The notes below the pieces were generated by a model, which worked only from the letters and a program-made list of their open reading frames with translations, made no database searches and was not told the origin of the DNA. The position numbers were made by a program, and so were the translations under genes. Shown piece by piece: positions 46,481-56,719 of a stretch of 64,000 nt of DNA. Source of the stretch: Pseudacidovorax sp. NFM-22 (GTDB taxonomy: Bacteria; Pseudomonadota; Gammaproteobacteria; Burkholderiales; Burkholderiaceae_C). The stretch spans positions 62,001 to 126,000 of the forward strand of contig NZ_JACBFY010000011.1 in NCBI RefSeq assembly GCF_021401245.1, given 5' to 3'. How positions within the stretch are numbered: position 1 is the first letter of the stretch; each line of letters starts with the position of its first letter.

Positions 46481-47713
46481 CTAGAACAGCACCCGGCTCT
46501 TGATCGTCCCCGGCACCTTGGCCAGCGCCTCGTGGGCCACGTCGGACGAAGCCGCGTCCACATCGGTCACCACGTAGCCCACCTTGTCGTTGGTCTGCAG
46601 GTACTGCGCGGCGATGTTGATGTGGTGGTCGGCAAAGACCTGGTTCACGGCCGACAGCACGCCCGGCACGTTGCGGTGGATGTGCAGCAGCCGGTGCTTG
46701 CCCGGGTGCGCCGGCAGCGCCACCTCGGGAAAGTTGACCGAGCGCGTGGTGGTGCCGTTGTCGCTGTAGCGCACCAGCTTCTCGGCCACCTCGACGCCGA
46801 TGTTGGCCTGCGCCTCCATGGTCGAGCCGCCGATGTGCGGCGTGAGGATCACGTTGTCCAGCCCGCGCAGCGGCGACTGGAATTCGTCCTTGTTGCTCTT
46901 GGGCTCCTTGGGAAAGACATCGATGGCCGCGCCCAGCAGCCGGCGCTCACGCAGCGCCGCGGCCAGCGCCTCGATGACCACCACCGTGCCACGCGAGGCA
47001 TTGATGAGGATGGCGCCCGGCTTCATGGCCGCGATCTCGGCCTCGCCGACCATCCATTGCGTGGAGGGCAGTTCGGGCACGTGCAGGCTCACGATGTCGG
47101 ACTGGGCCAGCAGCTCTTCCAGGCTGCGGGCCTGGCGCGCATTGCCCAGCGGCAGCTTGGCCACCACGTCGTGGAAGACCACATGCATGCCCAGCGCCTC
47201 GGCCAGCACCGACAGCTGCGCACCGATGGAGCCATAGCCCACGATGCCCAGCGTCTTGCCGCGGATCTCGTAGGCGTTGTCGGCGGTCTTGAGCCAGCCG
47301 CCGCGGTGGGCCGCCGCGTTCTTTTCGGGCACGCCGCGCAGCAGCAGGATGGCCTCGGCCAGCACCAGCTCGGCCACCGAGCGGGTGTTGGAGTAAGGCG
47401 CGTTGAACACGGCCACGCCATGCTCGCGGGCCGCGTCCAGGTCGATCTGGTTGGTGCCGATGCAGAAGGCGCCCACGGCCACCAGCTTGGGCGCGGCGGC
47501 GAACACCTCGGCCGTGAGCTGCGTGCGCGATCGGATGCCCAGGAAGTGCACGTCGGCCAGGCGGGCCTTGAGCTCTTCGCCTTCGAGCGCACCGGGCAGC
47601 ACCTCCACCTGGCTGTAGCCGGAGGCCTGCAGCAGTTCGACCGCGGAGGGATGGATGCCCTCCAGCAACAGGAACTTGATCTTGGCCTTGTCCAGCGAGG
47701 TGGTCTTCGTCAT
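46481..47713 (-). CDS. serA: D-3-phosphoglycerate dehydrogenase
   Basis: First step of serine synthesis. 410 residues, the same length as E. coli SerA, with the matching start (TSLDKAKIKFLLLEGIH); this decided the ATG at 47713. The Rossmann motif GIVGYGSIGAQL, catalytic Arg in INASRGTVV, His in TPHIGGSTMEAQ and a C-terminal ACT domain (HRNVPGVLSAVNQVFADHHINIAAQYLQ), usual site of serine feedback control, are present. Divergent from ugpB. Confidence 0.95.
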   Translation of the reverse strand: MTKTTSLDKAKIKFLLLEGIHPSAVELLQASGYSQVEVLPGALEGEELKARLADVHFLGIRSRTQLTAEVFAAAPKLVAVGAFCIGTNQIDLDAAREHGVAVFNAPYSNTRSVAELVLAEAILLLRGVPEKNAAAHRGGWLKTADNAYEIRGKTLGIVGYGSIGAQLSVLAEALGMHVVFHDVVAKLPLGNARQARSLEELLAQSDIVSLHVPELPSTQWMVGEAEIAAMKPGAILINASRGTVVVIEALAAALRERRLLGAAIDVFPKEPKSNKDEFQSPLRGLDNVILTPHIGGSTMEAQANIGVEVAEKLVRYSDNGTTTRSVNFPEVALPAHPGKHRLLHIHRNVPGVLSAVNQVFADHHINIAAQYLQTNDKVGYVVTDVDAASSDVAHEALAKVPGTIKSRVLF

Positions 47714-47857
47714 GCCCGGCATCAACACGTTTGTCAAAACGGTCGAGTATGGTTCAAGCCTGCTGCACCGCCGCAGAGCGGCCGGCCCGCCCCGGCCGCA
47801 AAAAGGGTTTCCCCGCTTGAGCATGGACCGCCTGCCATGCGACAACCCGCCGTCACG

Positions 47858-47875
47858 CTGTCACAGAACAGCCAT
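47858..47875 (+). promoter_or_regulatory. Candidate PHO box upstream of ugpB
   Basis: CTGTCAC, four bases, CAGCCAT: an 18-bp direct-repeat pair close to the PhoB consensus (CTGTCAT, four bases, CTGTCAY), matching 6 of 7 and 5 of 7. It ends 38 bases before the ugpB ATG. A further TTGTCAT lies at 47889-47895. The ugp operon is PhoB-controlled in E. coli, which supports the reading. Confidence 0.5.
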
Positions 47876-47913
47876 AGTCTCTTCACTTTTGTCATTCGCA
47901 TCCAGGAGTCTTC

Positions 47914-49224
47914 ATGCGATTCACGCAACTTGCTGCAGCCGCCACCGTGGCCGTCATGGCCGCCGTTCCGGCGCACGCACAGACCGAGATCCAGTGGTGG
48001 CACGCCATGAGCGGCCCGCTGGGCGAGTGGGTCAACGACCTCGCCAAGCAGTACAACGAGAGCCAGAAGGAATACAAGGTCGTGCCCACCTTCAAGGGCA
48101 CCTATGACGAGTCGATGACGGCCGCCATCGCCGCCTACCGGTCGGGCAACGCGCCGCACATCCTGCAGGTCTTCGAAGTGGGCACCGCCACCATGATGGC
48201 CTCCAAGGCCGCCATCAAGCCGGTGGCCGAGGTGATGAAGGAAAGCGGCGTGAGCTTCGATCCCAAGGCCTACATCCCCGCCGTGGCCGGCTACTACACG
48301 GCCCCCAACGGCCAGATGCTGAGCCTGCCCTTCAACAGCTCGACGACGATCTTCTACTACAACAAGGACGCCTTCAAGGCGGCCGGTCTGGACCCCGAGA
48401 AGGCGCCCAAGACCTGGCCCGAGGTCGTCGCCGCCGCCGCCAAGCTCAAGGCCAGCGGCCACAAGTGCCCCTTCACCACCAGCTGGATCAGCTGGACGCA
48501 GCTGGAGAGCTTCTCGACCTGGCACAACACCCTGTTCGCGACGCGCAACAACGGCTTCGGTGGCACCGACGCACGCCTGGCCTTCAACTCGCCGCTGCAT
48601 GTGCGCCACTTCGAGAACCTGGCCAACATGGCCAAGCAGGGCCTGTTCGTCTACAAGGGCCGTGGCAACGTGCCGGACGCCGCCTTCCCCGCCGGCGAGT
48701 GCGCCATGATGACCGGTTCGTCGGGCCTGTACGCCCGCGTTGCCAAGGACGCCAAGTTCGCCTACGGCCTGTCCACCCTGCCCTACTACCCCGATGTCGA
48801 AGGTTCGCCGCAGAACACCGTGATCGGCGGTGCCAGCCTGTGGGTCATGGCAGGCAAGAAGCCGGCCGAATACAAGGGCGTGGCGGACTTCTTCAAGTTC
48901 CTGTCCAACGCCGACGTGCAGTCGGCCAGCCACAAGCGCACCGGCTACCTGCCGATCACCCTGGCCGCCTATGAGTTGACCGAGAAGTCGGGCTTCTACA
49001 AGGAGAAGCCGGGCACCGACGTGGCCGTGACGCAGATGATCCGCAAGACCACCGACAAGTCGCGCGGCATCCGCCTGGGCAACTTCGTGCAGATCCGCAC
49101 CATCATCGACGAGGAGACCGAGCAGATCTGGTCGGGCAAGAAGAGCGCCAAGGAAGCGCTGGACGCCGCGGTGCAACGTGGCAACGAGCAGCTGGAGCGC
49201 TTCCAGAAGGCGAACCGGAGCTGA
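47914..49224 (+). CDS. ugpB: sn-Glycerol-3-phosphate ABC transporter, substrate-binding protein
   Basis: 436-residue periplasmic receptor for sn-glycerol-3-phosphate and its diesters. Signal peptide 1-22 (cleavage near AHA-Q), mature start TEIQWWHAMSGPLGEWVNDLAKQYN, and ISWTQLESFSTWHN and GGASLWVMAGK typical of UgpB. First gene of ugpBAECQ. A terminator-like hairpin lies between it and ugpA. Confidence 0.95.
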   Translation: MRFTQLAAAATVAVMAAVPAHAQTEIQWWHAMSGPLGEWVNDLAKQYNESQKEYKVVPTFKGTYDESMTAAIAAYRSGNAPHILQVFEVGTATMMASKAAIKPVAEVMKESGVSFDPKAYIPAVAGYYTAPNGQMLSLPFNSSTTIFYYNKDAFKAAGLDPEKAPKTWPEVVAAAAKLKASGHKCPFTTSWISWTQLESFSTWHNTLFATRNNGFGGTDARLAFNSPLHVRHFENLANMAKQGLFVYKGRGNVPDAAFPAGECAMMTGSSGLYARVAKDAKFAYGLSTLPYYPDVEGSPQNTVIGGASLWVMAGKKPAEYKGVADFFKFLSNADVQSASHKRTGYLPITLAAYELTEKSGFYKEKPGTDVAVTQMIRKTTDKSRGIRLGNFVQIRTIIDEETEQIWSGKKSAKEALDAAVQRGNEQLERFQKANRS

Positions 49225-49324
49225 TGCCCACCGCGCGGTTCGCGGCGCGCCAGCGGCCCTCGCCTGCCCGTCCCGCCGGGCGGGCGGTCAAGCTGCCGGC
49301 AAGCTGACGTCGCAGTAGACTCGC

Positions 49325-49360
49325 ACGCCCGCGCTGACGCCAGCCGGGCGTTTTCGTTTT
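49325..49360 (+). terminator. Terminator-like hairpin between ugpB and ugpA
   Basis: ACGCCCG (49325-49331) pairs perfectly with CGGGCGT (49345-49351), followed by TTTTCGTTTT. It lies 10 bp before the ugpA ATG and could lower expression of the membrane and ATPase genes relative to ugpB. Confidence 0.65.
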
Positions 49361-49369
49361 CAGAGCCCC

Positions 49370-50251
49370 ATGGAAAAACGCGTCCTCTTCCGATCCTCCT
49401 GGCTGCCCTGGGTGCTCATCGCGCCGCAGATGGCGGTGATCCTGGTCTTCTTCTTCTGGCCCGCCAGCCAGGCCGTGCTGCAGTCGATGCAGAGCGAGGA
49501 CGCCTTCGGCACGTCGACCGTGTTCGTGGGGCTGGAGAACTTCAAGCAGCTGTTCCAGGACCCGGCCTACATCGAGTCCTTCAAGGTCACGGCCATCTTC
49601 TCGGTGCTGGTGGCGGGCTGCGGCATCGCGCTGTCGCTGGTGCTGGCCATCTTTGCCGACCGCATCCTGCGCGGAGCGCTGGCGTACAAGACCTTCCTGA
49701 TCATTCCCTATGCCGTGGCACCTGCCGTGGCGGGGGTGCTGTGGGTGTTCATGTTCTCGCCCTCCATCGGCGTGGTGGCCTACGGCCTGCGCAAGATGGG
49801 CTACGACTGGAACCACCTGATCAACTCCAACCAGGCGCTGTCGCTGATCGTGGTGGCGGCGGTGTGGAAGCAGATCTCCTACAACTTCCTGTTCTTCCTG
49901 GCCGGCCTGCAGTCGATCCCGAAGGCGCTGATCGAGGCGGCCTCCATCGACGGCGCCGGGCCGCTGCGACGCTTCTGGACCATCCAGTTCCCGCTGCTGT
50001 CGCCCACCACCTTCTTCCTGCTCGTGATCAACGTGGTGTATGCCTTCTTCGACACCTTCGCGCTGGTGCATGCCACCACCGAGGGCGGCCCGGGGCGCGA
50101 CACGGCCATCCTGGTCTACAAGGTCTGGCATGACGGCTTCCGCGCGCTCGACCTCGGCGGCTCGGCCGCTCAGTCGGTGGTGCTGATGCTGATCGTGGTT
50201 GCGCTGACGGTGGTGCAGTTCCGCTACGTCGAGAAGAAGGTGCAGTACTGA
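49370..50251 (+). CDS. ugpA: sn-Glycerol-3-phosphate ABC transporter, permease UgpA
   Basis: 293 residues, about six membrane helices. The cytoplasmic EAA motif is [20 protein letters not shown], which docks on UgpC. The N-terminus [26 protein letters not shown] is typical. One base separates it from ugpE. Confidence 0.95.
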   Translation: MEKRVLFRSSWLPWVLIAPQMAVILVFFFWPASQAVLQSMQSEDAFGTSTVFVGLENFKQLFQDPAYIESFKVTAIFSVLVAGCGIALSLVLAIFADRILRGALAYKTFLIIPYAVAPAVAGVLWVFMFSPSIGVVAYGLRKMGYDWNHLINSNQALSLIVVAAVWKQISYNFLFFLAGLQSIPKALIEAASIDGAGPLRRFWTIQFPLLSPTTFFLLVINVVYAFFDTFALVHATTEGGPGRDTAILVYKVWHDGFRALDLGGSAAQSVVLMLIVVALTVVQFRYVEKKVQY

Positions 50252-50252
50252 C

Positions 50253-51104
50253 ATGGTTGAACGACGCCCCGGCCTGACGGTCCTTTCGCATGTGGTGCTC
50301 CTGCTGGGCATCCTGATCATTGCCTTCCCGATCTACCTGGCCTTCGTGGCCTCGACGCACACGCGCGACGAGATCGTGCAGGTGCCCATGCCGCTCACGC
50401 CCGGCAAGCACCTGATCGAGAACTACACCGCCGCCCTCACCGGCACCGCCGAGACGCAGGGCTCCAAGGCGGCCGTGGGTCGCATGATGTGGGTGAGCCT
50501 GGTCACGGCACTGGTGATCGCCATCGGCAAGATCGCCATCTCGCTGCTGTCGGCCTTCGCCATCGTGTACTTCCGCTTCCCGTTCAAGAAGCTCGTCTTC
50601 TGGATGATCTTCGTGACGCTGATGCTGCCGGTGGAGGTGCGCATCCTGCCCACCTACAAGGTCCTGTCGGACCTGAACATGCTCAACACCTATGCGGGCC
50701 TGACGGTACCGCTGATCGCCTCGGCGACGGCGACCTTCCTGTTCCGGCAGTTCTTCCTGTCGGTGCCGGACGAGCTGGTGGAGGCAGCGCGCATCGACGG
50801 CGCGGGGCCCATGCGCTTCTTCAAGGACATCCTGGTGCCGCTGTCGCAGACCTCCATCGCGGCGCTGTTCGTCATCCAGTTCATCTACGGCTGGAACCAG
50901 TACCTCTGGCCGCTGCTGGCCACCACCACCGAGGACATGTACCCGGTGGTGATCGGCATCAAGCGCATGATCGCCAGCGGCGACGCGGCCAACGACTGGA
51001 ACATCATCATGGCGACGGCCATCCTGGCGCTGCTGCCGCCGGCCTTGGTGGTGATCCTGATGCAGAAGTGGTTCGTCAAGGGACTTGTCGACACCGAGAA
51101 ATGA
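50253..51104 (+). CDS. ugpE: sn-Glycerol-3-phosphate ABC transporter, permease UgpE
   Basis: 283 residues, about six membrane helices; EAA motif EAARIDGAGPMRFFKDILVP. It pairs with UgpA. The stop is directly followed by a 90-bp repeat element, then ugpC. Confidence 0.95.
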   Translation: MVERRPGLTVLSHVVLLLGILIIAFPIYLAFVASTHTRDEIVQVPMPLTPGKHLIENYTAALTGTAETQGSKAAVGRMMWVSLVTALVIAIGKIAISLLSAFAIVYFRFPFKKLVFWMIFVTLMLPVEVRILPTYKVLSDLNMLNTYAGLTVPLIASATATFLFRQFFLSVPDELVEAARIDGAGPMRFFKDILVPLSQTSIAALFVIQFIYGWNQYLWPLLATTTEDMYPVVIGIKRMIASGDAANDWNIIMATAILALLPPALVVILMQKWFVKGLVDTEK

Positions 51105-51196
51105 GCCCACCCCCGTTTCTTGCTCACTTCGTGTAGCCGAATCCCCCCTCAAGGGGGCGACACCGGCGGCCCGGCAAAGCCGGTTCCGCGGTGTCT
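51105..51196 (+). repeat. Gene-end-associated repeat, copy A
   Basis: Begins immediately behind the ugpE stop with CCCACCCCCGTTT, then CTCACTTCGTGTAG, the hairpin CCCCCCTCAAGGGGG, and a second hairpin region (CGGCGGCCCGGCAAAGCCGG) ending CGCGGTGTC. It matches the element at 13748-13846, which also follows a stop codon in the sense direction. It splits the ugp operon between ugpE and ugpC. Confidence 0.78.
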
Positions 51197-51247
51197 CCCG
51201 CCTGGATCGCGCCTCTTCCAACGTCGCAACCTGTTTTTAGTTCTCTT

Positions 51248-52258
<1,011 letters not shown>

Positions 52259-52996
52259 GTGCCGCCCTGGCCCTATCCCCGCTGGATCGCCCATCGCGGC
52301 GCCGGCAAGCTCGCGCCCGAGAACACGCTGGCCGCCTTCCGCCTCGGCGCGGACCACGGCTACCGCATGTTCGAATGCGATGCCAAGCTCAGCCAGGACG
52401 GCGTGGTCTTCCTCATGCACGACGCCACGCTGGCGCGCACCACCGGCGCTGCCGGCATCGGCGGCGAGCAGCCCTGGTCGGCGCTGTCGCAGCTCGACGC
52501 GGGCGGCTGGCATTCGCGCCGTTATGCCGGCGAGCCGCTGCCGACGCTGGCCGCGCTGGCGCGCTTCTGCCTGGCGAACGGCCACCTGCTCAACATCGAG
52601 ATCAAGCCCACGCCCGGCACCGACGCCGAGACGGGCGCCGCCGTCGCACGCGAGGCGGCGCGCCTGTGGGCCGGCGCGGCCGTGCCCCCGCTGCTCAGTT
52701 CCTTCCGCCCCGATGCCCTGGCCGCCGCGCGCGACACCGAACCGGCGCTGCCGCGCGCCCTGCTGCTCGACACCCTGCGCAATGACTGGCTCGATCTCGC
52801 CCGCCAGCTCGATTGCGTGGCCATCGTCTGCAACCACGCGCTGTGGGACGCGCACACCGTGGCCGACGCCCGGGCCGCCGGCTTCCGGCAGCTGAGCTAC
52901 ACCGTGAACGACGAATGGGCGGCCCAGCGCCTCGTCGAGCTGGGCACCGACGGCATCATCACCGACCGGGTGGACCTGTTCTCGCCGGCCGGCTGA
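52259..52996 (+). CDS. ugpQ: Glycerophosphodiester phosphodiesterase UgpQ
   Basis: 245 residues, TIM-barrel GDPD. Catalytic RWIAHRGAGKLAPENTLAAF with the two His region, FECDAKLSQDGVVFLMHDATL, and NIEIKPTPG metal ligands. Hydrolyses imported glycerophosphodiesters to glycerol-3-phosphate in the cytoplasm. GTG start abuts the ugpC stop. Confidence 0.94.
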   Translation: MPPWPYPRWIAHRGAGKLAPENTLAAFRLGADHGYRMFECDAKLSQDGVVFLMHDATLARTTGAAGIGGEQPWSALSQLDAGGWHSRRYAGEPLPTLAALARFCLANGHLLNIEIKPTPGTDAETGAAVAREAARLWAGAAVPPLLSSFRPDALAAARDTEPALPRALLLDTLRNDWLDLARQLDCVAIVCNHALWDAHTVADARAAGFRQLSYTVNDEWAAQRLVELGTDGIITDRVDLFSPAG

Positions 52997-53110
52997 CGGC
53001 CTGATCGTCGGGCGCCGATGTGCGCCTGAAGGGTCTCGGCCCCGGGCGCGTTGACCCGCGACGGCCCTGCTGCCAGCGCCGGCCGACAGGTCCCACCGCA
53101 AGCTCTGCCT

Positions 53111-55576
53111 ATGATCCAGCGAATGCGCCGGACTCCGCGTCTTCTCTTTCTCTTCGCCCTCTGGCTGGCCCTGTGGACGGGCCTGCCCGACCTGCCCACC
53201 GCCTGGGGCCAGCCCACCTCCAGCGCATCGACCACGGCCGCGCAGACCGATGCGCTGGCCGACATCACCACGCTGCGTGCCCAGCTCACGGCCCTGCCCA
53301 AGTCGGCCGAGACGAGCGAAGAGGCCCGCCTGCTGGTGCGGCAGGTCGACGCCATCGGCACCGCCGCACAGAAGCTGATCGACCTGCGCACGGGCCAGCT
53401 CAACGACCTGAACGCCCGGCTGGGCGAGCTGGGCCCGGCCCCCGCCGCCGGCACGACCGAAGACCCCGACATCACGCGCCAGCGCGCCACGCTCACACGC
53501 GAGCGCAATGGCGTCGACGCCGACATCCGCCTGGCGCGACTGGTGGTGGTCGACGCCCAGCAGCGCGCCACCGAGTTGCTGAACAAGCGCCGCCAGGACT
53601 TCGAGGCCCGCCTGACCGAACGCACCGCCTCGCCGCTGTCGCCCGTCTTCTGGCAGGCCATCGCCGACGCCTGGCCCGACGACCGCGACCGGCTGGCGCC
53701 CCTGCTGGACGAGTTGCGCGCCGCTGCATCGGCGGCCCTGTCGCCCGCCCACCGTGGCGTGGTGCTGGGCGCGCTGCTGCTGGCGCTGGGGGTGATCACG
53801 CTGGGCAACATGCTGGCCGAGCGCGGCCTGGTGGCGCTGGCGCAGCGCATCCTGCCCGGCGGCCGTCTGCGGCGTTCGCTGCTGGTGATCGCCGTGGTGC
53901 TCGTCAACATGCTGCTGGTGGCGCTGGCCCTGCACGGCTTCCGCGCACTGCTCGAAGACCAGCAGCTGCTCGGCGAGGCGGCGCGGGAGATGGTGAAGGA
54001 GCTGATCGGCGTCGCGCTCTTCATGACCTTCGTGCTGAGCCTGGGCCGCGCCCTGCTGGCGAACGCGCGCCGCTCGTGGCGGTTGCCGCCCATCGCGGAC
54101 GCCATGGCGCTGCGGCTGCGGCCCTTTCCGCTGCTGGTCGCCATCGTCGGCGCACTGGTGTGGATACCGGCGCAGGTGAATGCGCTGGTGGAGGCCAGCT
54201 ATGCGGCCCTGCAGGCGACGCAGGCGGCCACCGCCGCGGCCCTGACCCTGCTGGTGGCCTTGCTGCTGTTCCGGCTGCGGCCGGCCGCGACGGGCGGCGC
54301 CGCTGGCGCGGCGCAGACCGCCGCCCCCGACGCGGCCCGCCCGGCCGATGCCGGTGATGGCACCTCCGCCACCCAGACGATCCGTCCGGTATGGGTCGGC
54401 CTGCTGCGCGGCCTGGTCGGCGTGGTGCTGCTGGCCGTGGTGGCGCTGCTCGTCAGCGGCTACGTGGCGCTGGCCAGCCTGGTGGCCAGCCAGCTGATCT
54501 GGACCGGCATCGTGGGTTGCGCCTTCTATGTGCTGTTCAAGTTCGTCGACGACCTGTGCATGGCGCTGCTCGCGGCGCGCAGCGCCACCGGACAGCGGCT
54601 GGCGGCCAGCTTCGGCCTGCAGCCCACACGGCTGGACCAGGCCGCGGTGCTGCTGTCGGGCGTGCTGCGGCTGGCGCTCTTCTTCTACCTCGTCATCACG
54701 CTCATGGCACCGCTGGGCACGGGGCCGGAAGAGGTGGTACAGCGCTCCGGCCAGTTCGGCAGCGGCCTGCAGGTGGGCGAGTTCCAGTTCGTGCCCGCGG
54801 CCCTGTTCAGCGCGCTGGCGGTGCTGGTGGCGGGCTTCATCGCGCTGCGGGTGCTGCGCGTCTGGCTGGACACCCGCTACTTCCCGGCATCGGGCTTGGA
54901 GCCCGGCATGCGCAGCTCGCTCACCACGCTGCTGGGCTATGCGGGTGGCGTGCTGGTGGTGGCGATGGCGCTGTCGGCGCTGGGCATCGGCATCAACCGC
55001 ATCGCCTGGATCGCCAGTGCGCTGTCGGTGGGCATCGGCTTCGGCCTGCAGGCCATCGTGCAGAACTTCATCTCGGGCCTGATCCTGCTGGCCGAGCGGC
55101 CGGTGAAGGTGGGCGACTGGGTGGTGCTGGGCACCACCGAGGGCGACGTGCGGCGCATCAACGTGCGCGCCACCGAGATCCAGCTGGCCGACCGCTCCAC
55201 GGTGATCGTGCCCAACTCGGAATTCATCACCAAGACCGTGCGCAACATGACGCTGGCCAATGCCGAGGGCCGCGTGCTGATCCGCCTGCCGATGCCGCTG
55301 GCCAGCGATGCCCGCCGTGTGCGCGAGCTGATGCTGGCGGCCTGCGCGGCGCATCCGTCCATCCTGCCCACGCCAGCGCCCTCGGTGTCTCTGGAAGGCA
55401 TCGAGAACGGCATGCTGATCTTCCAGGCCATCGCCTACGTCAACAGCCCGCGCGTGGCGGGCGGGGTGAAGAGCGACCTGCTCTTCACCATGCTGGAGGA
55501 CTTCAAGCTGGCCGGCCTGCCGCTGGTCACGCCCGTGGTGGCGGCGACGCCGCCGGCGCCCGCGCCGCTGGCCTGA
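53111..55576 (+). CDS. DUF3772 mechanosensitive ion channel (MscS family)
   Basis: 821 residues. Signal peptide, periplasmic DUF3772 region with predicted coiled coil (about 40-200), several membrane helices, then the MscS core: pore helix ALGIGINRIAWIASALSVGIGFGLQ, beta domain KVGDWVVLGTTEGDVRRINVRATEIQLADRSTVIVPNS. It releases solutes on osmotic downshock. ATG at 53111 gives an Arg-rich n-region. Confidence 0.93.
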   Translation: MIQRMRRTPRLLFLFALWLALWTGLPDLPTAWGQPTSSASTTAAQTDALADITTLRAQLTALPKSAETSEEARLLVRQVDAIGTAAQKLIDLRTGQLNDLNARLGELGPAPAAGTTEDPDITRQRATLTRERNGVDADIRLARLVVVDAQQRATELLNKRRQDFEARLTERTASPLSPVFWQAIADAWPDDRDRLAPLLDELRAAASAALSPAHRGVVLGALLLALGVITLGNMLAERGLVALAQRILPGGRLRRSLLVIAVVLVNMLLVALALHGFRALLEDQQLLGEAAREMVKELIGVALFMTFVLSLGRALLANARRSWRLPPIADAMALRLRPFPLLVAIVGALVWIPAQVNALVEASYAALQATQAATAAALTLLVALLLFRLRPAATGGAAGAAQTAAPDAARPADAGDGTSATQTIRPVWVGLLRGLVGVVLLAVVALLVSGYVALASLVASQLIWTGIVGCAFYVLFKFVDDLCMALLAARSATGQRLAASFGLQPTRLDQAAVLLSGVLRLALFFYLVITLMAPLGTGPEEVVQRSGQFGSGLQVGEFQFVPAALFSALAVLVAGFIALRVLRVWLDTRYFPASGLEPGMRSSLTTLLGYAGGVLVVAMALSALGIGINRIAWIASALSVGIGFGLQAIVQNFISGLILLAERPVKVGDWVVLGTTEGDVRRINVRATEIQLADRSTVIVPNSEFITKTVRNMTLANAEGRVLIRLPMPLASDARRVRELMLAACAAHPSILPTPAPSVSLEGIENGMLIFQAIAYVNSPRVAGGVKSDLLFTMLEDFKLAGLPLVTPVVAATPPAPAPLA

Positions 55577-55661
55577 GTGGCCGCAGACCACCGGCCCCGC
55601 AGCCAGCCGCCGTCGATCGCGCGGGTGCCCGGCAGGCAAGGACGCGCCGCAGGCGTCCCGC

Positions 55662-56630
55662 TCACTCGGGCCGGTAGTCCATCATCCGGATCGTCTCGCC
55701 GAAGCGCTGCCAGTCCGACTTGACCAGCTGCGCGAACTCGGCCGGCGACGCGCCGCCCGGCATGAAGCCCACGTTGAGGTAGAGGTCGCGCATCTGCGGC
55801 GCGGCGATGGCGCGGGCGATTTCCTGCTGCAGGTGCGTGACCGCCTCGGCGGGCGTGCCGCGGGGCGCGAAGACACCGATCCAGCCGTCCAGCTCCACGC
55901 TGGGATTGCCCAGCTCGCGGATGGTCGGCACCTCCGGGAAGGCCGGCAGCCGCTTGGGCCCCAGGTAGGCCATGGCCTTGAGTCGGCCGCTCTTGATCAG
56001 TTGCCCGACCGAGCCAGCGGCCGGGCCCCAACCGAGCGCCACCTGCCCGCCCGCCAGGTCGCGCACCTGATCGCCCGAGGCCTTGTAGTGCACGGCCACC
56101 ATGTCCACCCCCAGCGACTTGGCCAGCAGCACGCCGCCGAAATGGGAGATGGTGCCGGGGCTGTAGGTGCCGTAGCTCACGCTGCCCTTGGGCTGCGCCT
56201 GCAGCCATTTCGCCAGGCCCGCGAAGTCGTTGGCCGGCATCGACGGACCGGTCAGCAGCAGCAGGCTGCCGCGCCCCATGTCCGTCACCGGAATCAGGTC
56301 GGTGAGCGGGTTGTAGGGCCAGCTCGGGTAGGCCTGCGGATTGATGACCACGCCCGCCTGCACGGTGACGAGCAGCGTGTTGCCGTCCGGCGGGCTGGTG
56401 GCGACCACCTGCCCACCGATGCGGCCCTGGGCGCCGGCGCGGTTCTCCACCAGCACCGGGCGGCCGAGGCTCTGGCCCAGGCGGTCGGCCAGAGGCCGCA
56501 ACAGCGCGTCCATGCCGCCGCCGGGCTGGTCGGTGGTGACGATGCGCAGGGGCGTCTGCGCGCGCGCCGCCACGGGCGCGAGGGCAGGCAGGGCCGCCAG
56601 GCCGGCGGCAAGCAGTTCTCGGCGTTGCAT
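55662..56630 (-). CDS. Bug/TctC-family periplasmic binding protein
   Basis: 322 residues. Signal peptide QRRELLAAGLAALPALAPVA with cleavage near ARA-Q. LRIVTTDQPGGGMDALLRPLADRL and VENRAGAQGRIGGQVVA are the Bug marks. It is the last gene of the sulfate-ester cluster, 89 bp behind the arylsulfatase; a sulfated or carboxylated substrate is possible. Its leader carries an 8-bp tandem repeat. Confidence 0.9.
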   Translation of the reverse strand: MQRRELLAAGLAALPALAPVAARAQTPLRIVTTDQPGGGMDALLRPLADRLGQSLGRPVLVENRAGAQGRIGGQVVATSPPDGNTLLVTVQAGVVINPQAYPSWPYNPLTDLIPVTDMGRGSLLLLTGPSMPANDFAGLAKWLQAQPKGSVSYGTYSPGTISHFGGVLLAKSLGVDMVAVHYKASGDQVRDLAGGQVALGWGPAAGSVGQLIKSGRLKAMAYLGPKRLPAFPEVPTIRELGNPSVELDGWIGVFAPRGTPAEAVTHLQQEIARAIAAPQMRDLYLNVGFMPGGASPAEFAQLVKSDWQRFGETIRMMDYRPE

Positions 56631-56655
56631 GGTTGTCTCCTCTGGTTGTGTGTCG

Positions 56656-56687
56656 GTGTCGTCGTGTCGTCGTGTCGTCGTGTCGTC
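56656..56687. repeat. 8-bp tandem repeat upstream of a Bug gene
   Basis: Four perfect copies of GTGTCGTC (56656-56663, 56664-56671, 56672-56679, 56680-56687), flanked by partial copies. It lies 26 bp upstream of the Bug ATG in the spacer behind the sulfatase stop. A copy-number change would alter spacing, not a reading frame. Confidence 0.92.
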
Positions 56688-56719
56688 GGGATGGCGGCGA
56701 TGGCATGCGGCGCGCTGCA

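Noticed and set aside
47730-47742. TTGACA on the minus strand upstream of serA as -35 element
   Set aside because: A -10 at 17 bases would fall inside the serA coding sequence, so it cannot serve the chosen start.
51149-51190. Short open frames inside the repeat at 51105-51196 as small genes
   Set aside because: They follow the repeat sequence itself and have no ribosome-binding site.
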